Of a stretch of 64,000 nucleotides of DNA, positions 9,792 through 18,026 are shown in pieces; the first letter of the stretch is position 1; every line of letters begins with the position of its first letter. The translations under genes and the position numbers were made by a program. Source of the stretch: Marinimicrobium sp050113635 (GTDB lineage: Bacteria > Pseudomonadota > Gammaproteobacteria > Pseudomonadales > Cellvibrionaceae); contig NZ_JBNJLT010000001.1 in NCBI RefSeq assembly GCF_050113635.1, forward strand, positions 868,001 to 932,000, written 5' to 3'. The notes beneath the pieces were generated by a model. It had not been told where the DNA came from. It saw only the letters and a program-made list of their open reading frames with translations, and searched no databases.

Positions 9792-10898
9792 ATGGCTTCA
9801 CCCTCCATTATCGATATAGAATCGTTACTTTTGCCCATATCGGACGAACGTCCGAGCGGTGACGACCCTCGCGCCAATACGTCCGTGCAATCCATTTATC
9901 AGACCCTCAAACGCGAACGTTCCAGTGCCCGTGCGGCAGAGCGAAAGAGCGTACACGATAACGACTCACACGACGCCAACAACCACTGGCGCGAAGTACT
10001 TGAACTGGCGCCTCGCCTACTAAAGGAAGAAGCTAAAGATCTTGAGGTCGCCAGTTGGTACACCGAAGCACTGGTGCGAAAACACGGTTTCGGAGGATTG
10101 CGCGATGCATTCTCTCTAACCCTCGGGTTAATCGATCAGTACTGGGAGAACCTCTACCCTATGCCCGACGAAGACGGGCTGGAGACACGAGTCTCTCCAA
10201 TATCGGGATTGAACGGCGAAGGCGCAGAGGGCGTACTGATTGCCCCAATTCGTAAGGTCCCACTTACAGAAGGACAACATCCCGCCCCTTTTAGCTATTG
10301 GCAGTACCAACAAGCCCTGGATATCCAGAAACTCGCCGATGAAGAAGCGCGCCAGGCCAAAGAAGACAAACTCGGCTATGGTCTGAACGACATCGAGAAG
10401 GCTGTACGCGAATCCGAGGACGCCTTTTTCGTCAATCAACGCGACGACCTCGACCAGGCGCTGACTCATCTGCGGGCATTTGGTCAACTCCTGGATAATC
10501 ATTGTGGATTAGAGCATTCGCCACCGACACGCAACATCATCGAAATTCTCGAGGAATGCCGTGGAGCTATAAATCACCTAGGGCGCGACAAATTGGCGGC
10601 TACAGGTGACACCCAGAATGTGGGCGAGCCGGAACTCGATAGCGAAAGCACCACAGGTGAAACTTTATCCCCACACCCCAAATGCTCGCTTGACCGAAAT
10701 GAAGCGTTTCGGCAGCTAAGAGAAATTTCGGAATTTTTCCGAAACACTGAACCGCACTCTCCGGTTTCGTATCTGCTTGAAAAATCCGTCAAGTGGGGAA
10801 ATATGCGACTCGACGAACTGATGCAGGAGCTTATTCCGGACTCTTCTTCTCGCGCACACTACAGCGAGCTGACGGGAGTGGAAATCGCGGAAGATTGA
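9792..10898 (+). CDS. tssA: T6SS protein TssA (ImpA N-terminal domain)
   Basis: The 368-residue protein begins with the ImpA_N pattern: LLLPISDERPSGDDPR, then a segment around HWREVLELAPRLLKEEAKDLEVASW, then GLIDQYWENLYPMPDEDG. The C-terminal part has a conserved EAFRQLREISEFFRNTEPHSPVSYLLEK-type stretch. TssA proteins prime sheath/tube polymerisation from the baseplate and may cap the growing sheath. It is the first gene of the rightward structural operon, 66 nt before tssB. Confidence 0.93.
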   Translation: MASPSIIDIESLLLPISDERPSGDDPRANTSVQSIYQTLKRERSSARAAERKSVHDNDSHDANNHWREVLELAPRLLKEEAKDLEVASWYTEALVRKHGFGGLRDAFSLTLGLIDQYWENLYPMPDEDGLETRVSPISGLNGEGAEGVLIAPIRKVPLTEGQHPAPFSYWQYQQALDIQKLADEEARQAKEDKLGYGLNDIEKAVRESEDAFFVNQRDDLDQALTHLRAFGQLLDNHCGLEHSPPTRNIIEILEECRGAINHLGRDKLAATGDTQNVGEPELDSESTTGETLSPHPKCSLDRNEAFRQLREISEFFRNTEPHSPVSYLLEKSVKWGNMRLDELMQELIPDSSSRAHYSELTGVEIAED

Positions 10899-10964
10899 TT
10901 TCCGCACGGAAGCGCCATATGGGCGCGCCAACGATAGTAATCACCAGACAGAGGATTAGGGATT

Positions 10965-11495
10965 ATGTCCGAAAGTATCCACGATAAACTCAAGCGCGTG
11001 CGCAAGCCACGCGTTCACATCACTTACGACGTTGAAACCAATGGCGCTATTGCCGAGAAGGAGCTGCCCTTTGTCATGGGTGTGATGGGCGACTATTCCG
11101 GCGACAACACCCAAGGAAAAAAATCGTTGAAAGATCGAAAGTTTTCCCAAATCGACAGAGACAACTTCAATGATCTGATGGGAAAGATCAATCCGAAGCT
11201 TAACTTTCCGGTCGCCAACACGCTGGGAGCCGATGGCAGTGAAATGAAAGTGGACCTCGATTTTAACCGAATGGAGGATTTCGAACCACATCGTATCGTT
11301 CAACAAGTTGAGCCGCTACGAAAGCTGATGGACACTCGCAACAAGCTGCGCGACTTACTCACCAAAGCTGATCGTTCCGAGGACCTGGAAAACATTCTGG
11401 AAAACGTACTAAGTGACACCGAAGCGCTGGCAGCACTTTCCGGCGAGCTAGGTCTTAGTGAAGAGCAAAAGGAGGGCGACAAAGATGGCGACTAA
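10965..11495 (+). CDS. tssB: T6SS sheath small subunit TssB (VipA)
   Basis: The 176-residue protein has the TssB signature: KLKRVRKPRVHITYDVET near the start, ELPFVMGVMGDYSG, a DRDNFNDLMGKINPKL stretch and FEPHRIVQQVEPLRKLMDTR. TssB pairs with TssC to form the contractile cytoplasmic sheath. The start has GGATTAGGG upstream. It overlaps the chosen tssC start by 11 nt, so the two sheath subunits are probably translationally coupled. Confidence 0.97.
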   Translation: MSESIHDKLKRVRKPRVHITYDVETNGAIAEKELPFVMGVMGDYSGDNTQGKKSLKDRKFSQIDRDNFNDLMGKINPKLNFPVANTLGADGSEMKVDLDFNRMEDFEPHRIVQQVEPLRKLMDTRNKLRDLLTKADRSEDLENILENVLSDTEALAALSGELGLSEEQKEGDKDGD

Positions 11496-12975
11496 CGAAG
11501 AACAAGTACTTGATCAGGTGGAAGCGGAAGCCCAGGAAATCAGTTTTCTTGAGCAAGCCATATCGGCCACCCAGCAGACCCCTGCTGACGAAACTCAGGA
11601 CTTACTGAAGACACTGACAAAAGAAGCCATGAGTGGTACAGTCAAATGGGACAAGAACCTGACTGTAACCATCAATAGAGCTATCACCGCTGTTGACCAG
11701 TTAATGTCCCTTCAGCTTTCCGAAATTATGCATAACGAAAAGTTTCAGAAGCTGGAAGGTTCATGGCGTGGCCTGAATCACCTGGTGATGAATTCTGAAA
11801 CCGGCTCTCAGCTCAAAATTCGCATGCTCAACCTTAGCAAGAAGGAGCTGACCAAGGACTTGGAGAAAGCAGTAGAGTTCGATCAAAGTCAGATCTTCAA
11901 GAAAATCTATGAAAGCGAGTTCGGCACAGCTGGCGGACAACCTTATACTGCTTTGGTCGGTGACTACGAATTTTCGTCTCACCCGGACGATATCTCACTG
12001 TTGAGTCAGATGTCTAATGTCGCGGCTGCTGGCTTCTGCCCCTTTCTGTCCGCTGCATCACCGGAAATGTTTGGTTTTGGCGATTTTACCGAACTATCCA
12101 AGCCACGTGACTTGGAGAAAATCTTTGACTCTGCCGAGTACACTCAGTGGCGGAGTTTCCGTGAAAGCGACGACTCCCGATTTGTTACACTAACCATGCC
12201 ACGTGTACTGGCCCGACTGCCCTACGGCGGTGCCACCAAACCGGTTGAAGCTTTCAACTTCGAAGAAGTAAGCCTCGACCAAGACGGCAAGCATCTGGCC
12301 ACCGAGCACAATGATTACTGCTGGATGAACGCGGCCTATGCCTTGGGTACAGTACTGACTCAGTCATTTGCAGAGTACGGCTGGTGTACCAGTATTCGCG
12401 GGGCAGAAGGTGGAGGCCGTGTAGATGGTCTACCCAGCCACGCGTTTGTCAGCGACGATGGTGATATGGATCAGAAATGCCCAACTGAAATCGGCATTAC
12501 TGACCGACGGGAGGCGGAACTGAGCAAGCTGGGCTTTCTGCCCTTGTGTCACTATAAGAATACCGATTACGCCGTCTTCTTCGGAGCGCAAACTGCACAG
12601 AAACCACAAAAGTTTGACGACCCGGAAGCGACAGCCAACGCAGCGATCTCCGCGCGCCTCCCTTATATCATGGCCACATCTCGTATCGCACATTTCCTGA
12701 AAGTAATGGCGCGCGACAAGGTAGGCTCCTTCATGGAAGCCTCCGAAGCCGAAGAGTGGCTGAACCGCTGGATTGGCAACTACGTCAATGGTAGTCCTGG
12801 CGCCAGTGCTGAGATGAAAGCTCGTTATCCGCTGGCGGAAGCGCATGTTGAAGTGAAAGAAGTCCCCGGTCAACCCGGTGTATTCAATGCTGTCGCTTGG
12901 ATGCGACCCTGGTTGCAGATGGAAGAGCTGACGGCCTCCCTGCGCTTAGTGGCCAACATCCCCAAAGCTGGCTAG
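11485..12975 (+). CDS. tssC: T6SS sheath large subunit TssC (VipB)
   Basis: I chose the ATG at 11485 (496 residues) because a perfect AGGAGG lies at 11470-11475, nine bases upstream; an earlier in-frame ATG at 11458 has no such site. The protein carries the EvpB/VipB signatures: FQKLEGSWRGLNHLV, VEFDQSQIFKKIYESEFGT, GDYEFS, RFVTLTMPRVLARLPYG, FPLCHYKNTDYAVFF-like core, and HFLKVMARDKVGSF. This is the main sheath subunit, degraded and recycled by TssH after contraction. A paralogue follows immediately downstream. Confidence 0.97.
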   Translation: MATNEEQVLDQVEAEAQEISFLEQAISATQQTPADETQDLLKTLTKEAMSGTVKWDKNLTVTINRAITAVDQLMSLQLSEIMHNEKFQKLEGSWRGLNHLVMNSETGSQLKIRMLNLSKKELTKDLEKAVEFDQSQIFKKIYESEFGTAGGQPYTALVGDYEFSSHPDDISLLSQMSNVAAAGFCPFLSAASPEMFGFGDFTELSKPRDLEKIFDSAEYTQWRSFRESDDSRFVTLTMPRVLARLPYGGATKPVEAFNFEEVSLDQDGKHLATEHNDYCWMNAAYALGTVLTQSFAEYGWCTSIRGAEGGGRVDGLPSHAFVSDDGDMDQKCPTEIGITDRREAELSKLGFLPLCHYKNTDYAVFFGAQTAQKPQKFDDPEATANAAISARLPYIMATSRIAHFLKVMARDKVGSFMEASEAEEWLNRWIGNYVNGSPGASAEMKARYPLAEAHVEVKEVPGQPGVFNAVAWMRPWLQMEELTASLRLVANIPKAG

Positions 12976-12987
12976 CTGCCATTCCGA

Positions 12988-13024
12988 TTCTCCCGTCGGC
13001 CACCTATTGGTATTGACGGGAGAA
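12988..13024 (+). promoter_or_regulatory. Hairpin between the two tssC genes
   Basis: A perfect 10-bp inverted repeat, TTCTCCCGTC at 12988-12997 and GACGGGAGAA at 13015-13024, encloses a 17-nt loop. It can lengthen by three more pairs (CGA/TCG) across a one-base bulge. It begins 12 nt after the tssC stop and ends 28 nt before the second tssC start. There is no U-tract immediately after it, so it is more likely a partial attenuator, a processing site or an mRNA-stabilising stem than a full terminator. Confidence 0.55.
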
Positions 13025-13052
13025 GTCGGCAACTTTTCTGCTCTGAGTCAAT

Positions 13053-14567
13053 ATGTCAAGTAAAATCATCGAAGCTCGCATGGACGACCAGCCCATTGCG
13101 GAGCTCATCAGCCCGGAGGCACTTAGCCCCCACTGTCCGCCCCTGAATAGCCTGGATGATTTTCTGTGCGAGGAAAACCCATGTCGGGCATTGAGTTACT
13201 TTCTGGCTACGTTTGCACCCAAGGGCCATAGAAATACCGAGCACGACGTAAAAGCAGCGGTTCATCTTACCATTGCACGTATTGACCGGCTGATTAGCCA
13301 ACAGATAAACGCCATTATTCATCAATCTCGTTTTCAGGCTCTGGAATCAGCCTGGCGAGGGCTAAGGTACCTGGTAACGCATGCGGAAGGCGCACGAAAC
13401 ATCAAGATTAAAATTCTGGATATCGCCTGGCCGGAAATAGGCCGCGATATCGATAAAGCCATGGATTTTGATCAAAGCCAGCTGTTTCAAAAAATTTATA
13501 GCAATGAGTATGGCCATCCCGGAGGCGAACCATTCGGTGTCCTGATCGGTGACTACCGCATTCGACATCGCTCTTCAAAGTCCTATCCACATGATGATAT
13601 TGCGACGTTGGAGGGGCTTGCACAAATTGCTTCCGCCGCCTTCGCTCCTTTTATAGCCGGTGCTGCACCGGAAATGTTTGGTGTGAATCACTACGCGCAG
13701 TTGGGACAACCTTTACAGCTAGAACGTATTTTTGCGCAGAAAGAATACCTCCGGTGGCGCAACCTGCGCGAGCGTTCCGATTCACGGTTTATTGGATTAA
13801 CCCTGCCCGCCATACTCATGCGCCGCCCTTATCGCACCAGCATGGGAAGCTACAAGGGAGTTCCTTTTCGCGAACAAACGGAAGACAAACACGGCCGCGG
13901 ATACCTCTGGGGCAATGCCGCCTACGCATTTGGTGGTGTACTCATTCGGGAGTTTACCAACGTCGGCTGGTTTGGCCATATCCGCGGCGTTCCCCGTGAT
14001 CAGATCGGCGGTGGTTTAGTCACCACACTTCCAGTCGATCATTTTTCGGACGATCGTCACAATCTTGCGCCAAAACCCATCGCCGATGTCATAGTTACCG
14101 ATCGACGGGAGCGCGAACTAAGCGACCTGGGATTTATTCCGCTGTGCCAGTGCTACCAAACACCTTTTGCCGCGTTCTATAGCAACGCGTCCATCCAGCG
14201 CCCCAAAAACAATACAAACGGTGAAGTGAATGCCCGCCTCTCTGCCATGCTTCAGAATGTCTTGTGCGCCTCTCGCGTCGCTCACTACATCAAAGTCATG
14301 ATTCGGGACAAAATCGGCGCTTTCATCAGCGCCGAGGAGTGCGAGAGCTACTTGCGCCAGTGGCTGTTCCGGTACACCACTGGCCGCGAAGATCTCGAAT
14401 GGGAAGAGCAGGCTCGCTATCCGCTCAGGAAAGCGGCCGTTACGGTTAATGAACACCCTGAGCGCCCCGGGCAGTACGTCTGCGTTATTCACCTTGTTCC
14501 TCATTATCAGGTAAATCAAATGGTATCCGAGCTGGAACTGGTCACAGAGCTTGTGCAAACCGGTTAG
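13053..14567 (+). CDS. Second TssC-like sheath protein (TssC paralogue, ImpD/TssC40-like)
   Basis: This 504-residue protein matches TssC along its whole length: SRFQALESAWRGLRYLV, MDFDQSQLFQKIYSNEYG, GDYRI, RFIGLTLPAILMRRPY, LGFIPLCQCYQTPFAAFY and HYIKVMIRDKIGAFI. It adds an N-terminal extension of about 50 residues with no match to TssC. Tandem tssC genes are known in some systems, for example the ImpC/ImpD pair of rhizobia and TssC41/TssC40 of Agrobacterium. The paralogue may form a minor sheath or baseplate-proximal subunit, but that role is inference. It occupies the slot where hcp often lies. No strong ribosome binding site precedes the ATG. Confidence 0.9.
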   Translation: MSSKIIEARMDDQPIAELISPEALSPHCPPLNSLDDFLCEENPCRALSYFLATFAPKGHRNTEHDVKAAVHLTIARIDRLISQQINAIIHQSRFQALESAWRGLRYLVTHAEGARNIKIKILDIAWPEIGRDIDKAMDFDQSQLFQKIYSNEYGHPGGEPFGVLIGDYRIRHRSSKSYPHDDIATLEGLAQIASAAFAPFIAGAAPEMFGVNHYAQLGQPLQLERIFAQKEYLRWRNLRERSDSRFIGLTLPAILMRRPYRTSMGSYKGVPFREQTEDKHGRGYLWGNAAYAFGGVLIREFTNVGWFGHIRGVPRDQIGGGLVTTLPVDHFSDDRHNLAPKPIADVIVTDRRERELSDLGFIPLCQCYQTPFAAFYSNASIQRPKNNTNGEVNARLSAMLQNVLCASRVAHYIKVMIRDKIGAFISAEECESYLRQWLFRYTTGREDLEWEEQARYPLRKAAVTVNEHPERPGQYVCVIHLVPHYQVNQMVSELELVTELVQTG

Positions 14568-14574
14568 TCATACT

Positions 14575-15072
14575 ATGAACCACATCCATAAAACCAAACA
14601 GCTCCGTCCCTCAATCCTGGATCGACTGATTGATCACGAACCGGACCAGACACATGAAGCAGAACCTTCTCGCCACCAGTATTTGGCCGGGTTGCGCCAA
14701 AGTGTTCGACGCGATCTTGAAAGCCTTTTGAATAACCGGTATCGGGTGATATCACCCCCGGATGAAGCCACTGAGCTTCAGCATTCCCTGCTCAACTACG
14801 GACTGCCTGACCTGGCAACGGTCAACATTTCGGACCCGGCTAAAAAACAGCGGTTTGTGCGCCATCTGGAACGCCTATTACGCGACTACGAACCCCGTTT
14901 TAAAAGTGTCAAAGTGACCCATCTTGACAACCGTGACGCGACAGACAGAACCCTTCGGTTTCGCATCGATGCAGTTTTATGGGCAGACCCGGCACCACAA
15001 ACTGTGGTGTTCGACTCGATTCTGGAACCGGTATCCCGCAGCGTGAACGTAAAGGAGTCACCCCATGGCTGA
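14575..15072 (+). CDS. tssE: T6SS baseplate protein TssE (gp25-like)
   Basis: I take the ATG at 14575 (165 residues); a TTG at 14551 inside the previous gene is less likely. The protein has the gp25-like core: an LRPSILDRLID start, then LRQSVRRDLESLLNNRYR, LLNYGLPDLATVN, and LRFRIDAVLWADPAPQTVVFDS. TssE initiates sheath polymerisation on the baseplate. It overlaps tssF by 8 nt. Confidence 0.93.
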   Translation: MNHIHKTKQLRPSILDRLIDHEPDQTHEAEPSRHQYLAGLRQSVRRDLESLLNNRYRVISPPDEATELQHSLLNYGLPDLATVNISDPAKKQRFVRHLERLLRDYEPRFKSVKVTHLDNRDATDRTLRFRIDAVLWADPAPQTVVFDSILEPVSRSVNVKESPHG

Positions 15073-16891
15073 TGAGTTACTACCTTACTACGAAAAGGAA
15101 CTGGCTTACCTGCGTCAGATGGGCGCGGAATTTGCCAGCGAAAACCCCAAAATCGCCAGCCGGCTGGGAATCTCCTCGGAAACTATCGAAGACCCTCATG
15201 TTTCCCGTTTGGTGGAAAGTGTCGCTTATCTGAACGCGCGCATTCAACATCGACTCGATGATGATTTTCCCGAGTTCAGTGACGCCATGCTTAGCACGCT
15301 GTTTCCTCACTACCAGCGGCCTCTGCCTTCAATGTCAATCGTTCAGTTTGATCCCGATCCCGAACAGGTCGATGCCAGCCATCACATCCCGGCTGCAACA
15401 TTACTCGACACACGTACATTCAAAGGAACCCGTTGCCGTTTCACTACTTGCTATGACGTCGATATGGTACCTGCAAAACTGACGGATGCGCAGTTTATGG
15501 GTCGCCCTTTCGCAACACCGGGATCTGATCAGTTGCAGGGCGCCGCCAGCGTTATACGCCTGCGACTGGAACCCTTCTTCGAAAACGGCGATCTGTCCGC
15601 GGGCCTACCAGAAAAACTGCGCTTTTATCTGAAAGGGCAAAGCCAGCACATTCACCCTTTGTACGAACTATTGGTTAATCATTGCGAGAATGTTATCGTC
15701 AGCGACGGACATAGTTCCCCCCTGTTCCTCGGCTCAGACGCCATTGAGGCCGTGGGCTTCAAAGAGCACGAAGGATTGCTCCCCTACCCGGATAACGCAT
15801 TTCTGGGGTATCGACTGCTGACCGAGTATTTCGCCTTCCCCGAAAAATTTCTTTTTATCGATATTGGCCCTCTGCCCACCAGTCGTCTAAAGGTACCAGT
15901 TCAATCATTGGAACTATACATTTATCTGCGCGACGCCGATGTCGAACTCGAGCACCACATTAACACTGAGCATTTTGCTCTGGGGTGTACACCTGTAGTT
16001 AATTTGTTCCCGCAGCAAACGGACCCAATCGACCTTGATCATCGCCAGTATGAATACCAGGTGTTGCCCGATGTCCGCCGTCCCGAGGGCTACGAGGTAT
16101 ACTCCATCGATCAAGTGACTGCTGTTGACGCCTACGGGAAAGCCGCTGAGTACCGGCCCTTCTACGGACTCAATCATGATCGGAACTATCATCAGGATCA
16201 AACTTTCTGGTTTTCCCAGCGACGTCATGCCAAACTAAAACCCACCCAACGCGATGCCGCAACGGACGTTTTTCTTAGCCTGGTTGATCTGGATTTTTCT
16301 CCCAGTAAGGCAACTGAAAAAACCTTGATGATACACACTACATGCAGCAATCGGGATCAACCCGCACGCCTGCCATTCACCAGTCAGGAACCACAACTGC
16401 AGTGCGTCGACAGCAGCCCTCCCAGTAGGCAAATTCGCTGCCTGACCCAGCCGACCGACGTTTTACGCCCACCCATGGGCAATGCGGCTCGTTGGCGGCT
16501 GCTTTCCCACCTGTACCTGAACCAGAGGGGATTGACCGACATCAATGCTCGCGACTCTCTGCAAGAGATGCTCCGCCTGTACGACTTCCGACAAACATCG
16601 GCGCATCGCTCATTGATAGAGGCCATAACCCAGGTTCACGTTCGCCCGGTTAACGCTCCCCTGCAAATCGGCGGACGGCTGACCTTGTGTCGCGGTATCG
16701 AAGTGCGTATAGAAGTAGATGACCGGCTGCTATCCGGTATAAGCCTTTGCCTGTTCTCACAGGTTCTCGAACATTTTTTTGCGCTGTATTGCTCTATCAA
16801 CGCATTCAGCCAAGTCATCGTGACTCGCAAAGGGCACGACGGCATTTATCGCAGCGGCCCGATACGAGCGGGAGGGCGCGCGTGCCTGTAA
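15065..16891 (+). CDS. tssF: T6SS baseplate protein TssF
   Basis: The 608-residue protein has the family N-terminus (ELLPYYEKELAYLRQMGAEFA, then DPHVSRLVESVAYLNARI and FSDAMLSTLFPHYQRPLPSM) and normal length. TssF with TssG forms the wedge of the T6SS baseplate. AAAGGAG lies just before its ATG. It overlaps tssE by 8 nt and tssG by 10 nt with the starts chosen here, which fits tight co-translation of the wedge subunits. Confidence 0.96.
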   Translation: MADELLPYYEKELAYLRQMGAEFASENPKIASRLGISSETIEDPHVSRLVESVAYLNARIQHRLDDDFPEFSDAMLSTLFPHYQRPLPSMSIVQFDPDPEQVDASHHIPAATLLDTRTFKGTRCRFTTCYDVDMVPAKLTDAQFMGRPFATPGSDQLQGAASVIRLRLEPFFENGDLSAGLPEKLRFYLKGQSQHIHPLYELLVNHCENVIVSDGHSSPLFLGSDAIEAVGFKEHEGLLPYPDNAFLGYRLLTEYFAFPEKFLFIDIGPLPTSRLKVPVQSLELYIYLRDADVELEHHINTEHFALGCTPVVNLFPQQTDPIDLDHRQYEYQVLPDVRRPEGYEVYSIDQVTAVDAYGKAAEYRPFYGLNHDRNYHQDQTFWFSQRRHAKLKPTQRDAATDVFLSLVDLDFSPSKATEKTLMIHTTCSNRDQPARLPFTSQEPQLQCVDSSPPSRQIRCLTQPTDVLRPPMGNAARWRLLSHLYLNQRGLTDINARDSLQEMLRLYDFRQTSAHRSLIEAITQVHVRPVNAPLQIGGRLTLCRGIEVRIEVDDRLLSGISLCLFSQVLEHFFALYCSINAFSQVIVTRKGHDGIYRSGPIRAGGRACL

Positions 16892-18012
16892 TTCATCACC
16901 TGCAAAAGAAACCGGAATCTTTCACTTGGTTGCAAACACTGAGATTACTCGAGTTCCGGCACAGCGAAACAGACCTCCCGTCATCGATACGGTCACCGGG
17001 CCGCCAGTGGGCACCCGGCGCGGATTTTCGTCCACCACAGCAAGAAGCGGTACGCTTGAAAGGACAGCACACGCTGGCCTTTCCCCACAGTGAGATCTCA
17101 CACCTGAAAACCGGCAACCAACGCTGGGAGGTGCAAAGCGGTATGTTTGGGTTGACGGGCGCACTCGGTCCTCTGCCCTTTCACTACACAGAGCAGCTCA
17201 TTGACCGGCAAAAATCGCGCGACCCGGCGCTGCAACAGTTCCTGGACTTGTTCCACCACCGCAGTAACAGCTTGCTGTGGCGCGCCGCCAACAAGTACCG
17301 CCTGCCTTTGGAGTACGAACGCGCACGCCGCCATTGGGGGGACGCACACACAATGGATCGGCCAACCGAGTGGTTACTGTCGCTCATCGGCCTGTCACCA
17401 CGTCTAGTCAAGGATGCAGGCTCTGTGCCCAACGAAGCACTGCTTTACTACGGAGGCCTTATTAGTCAGCAGGTTAAAACCGCCGCGAACCTGAAACAAT
17501 TGATACGCAGCTATTTTAAAGTTCCTACACAGGTCGAGGAATTTTCTGGAACCTGGTGTGATGTCCTGCCGGCTATGCTTTGCCAATTGCCATCGATAAC
17601 CCAACCAGACGGCAGAAACAACCAGTTAGGCGTGTCCACGCTACTCGGCCAAAAGTCCTGGCTGGCCCAGAATAAAGTCAGCCTTCATATTGGGCCGCTT
17701 AACCGTGAACAGTACCAACGCTTTTCGCCTGGCACGTCTACGTTGCAAGCACTTGACGAACTCAACCGCTTGTACCTCGGCCCTGAACATCAGTTCGACA
17801 TCAAATTGCATGTAGACACCGACGCCATGCCAAAGCAACTTTGCCTCGGTAGCACGCAGCCGGCTCAGCTGGGGTGGAACAGCCGCTTACCCGCCAGTAT
17901 CTATCGACCGGCAGACGCCAATACCACCCTGATGGTGCCCGTATCAACCATACGGCAAGACGAACGGAGCCCTTCTTCCCACAACCACGGACCCAGTCGC
18001 CCTGCGGCTTGA
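16882..18012 (+). CDS. tssG: T6SS baseplate protein TssG
   Basis: The best start is the GTG at 16882, with GGAGG at 16871-16875. From there the 376-residue protein begins VIHHLQKKPESFTWLQTLRLLEF, the expected TssG N-terminus. The longer open frame to 16747 lies inside tssF and is not family-like. Later motifs include GMFGLTGALGPLPFHYTEQL, LDLFHHRSNSLLWRA, LTGSRTFFC-independent core residues and FSGTWCDVLP. It completes the wedge with TssF. It ends 14 nt before clpV. Confidence 0.94.
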   Translation: MPVIHHLQKKPESFTWLQTLRLLEFRHSETDLPSSIRSPGRQWAPGADFRPPQQEAVRLKGQHTLAFPHSEISHLKTGNQRWEVQSGMFGLTGALGPLPFHYTEQLIDRQKSRDPALQQFLDLFHHRSNSLLWRAANKYRLPLEYERARRHWGDAHTMDRPTEWLLSLIGLSPRLVKDAGSVPNEALLYYGGLISQQVKTAANLKQLIRSYFKVPTQVEEFSGTWCDVLPAMLCQLPSITQPDGRNNQLGVSTLLGQKSWLAQNKVSLHIGPLNREQYQRFSPGTSTLQALDELNRLYLGPEHQFDIKLHVDTDAMPKQLCLGSTQPAQLGWNSRLPASIYRPADANTTLMVPVSTIRQDERSPSSHNHGPSRPAA

Positions 18013-18026
18013 TCAAGGAGCACTAC

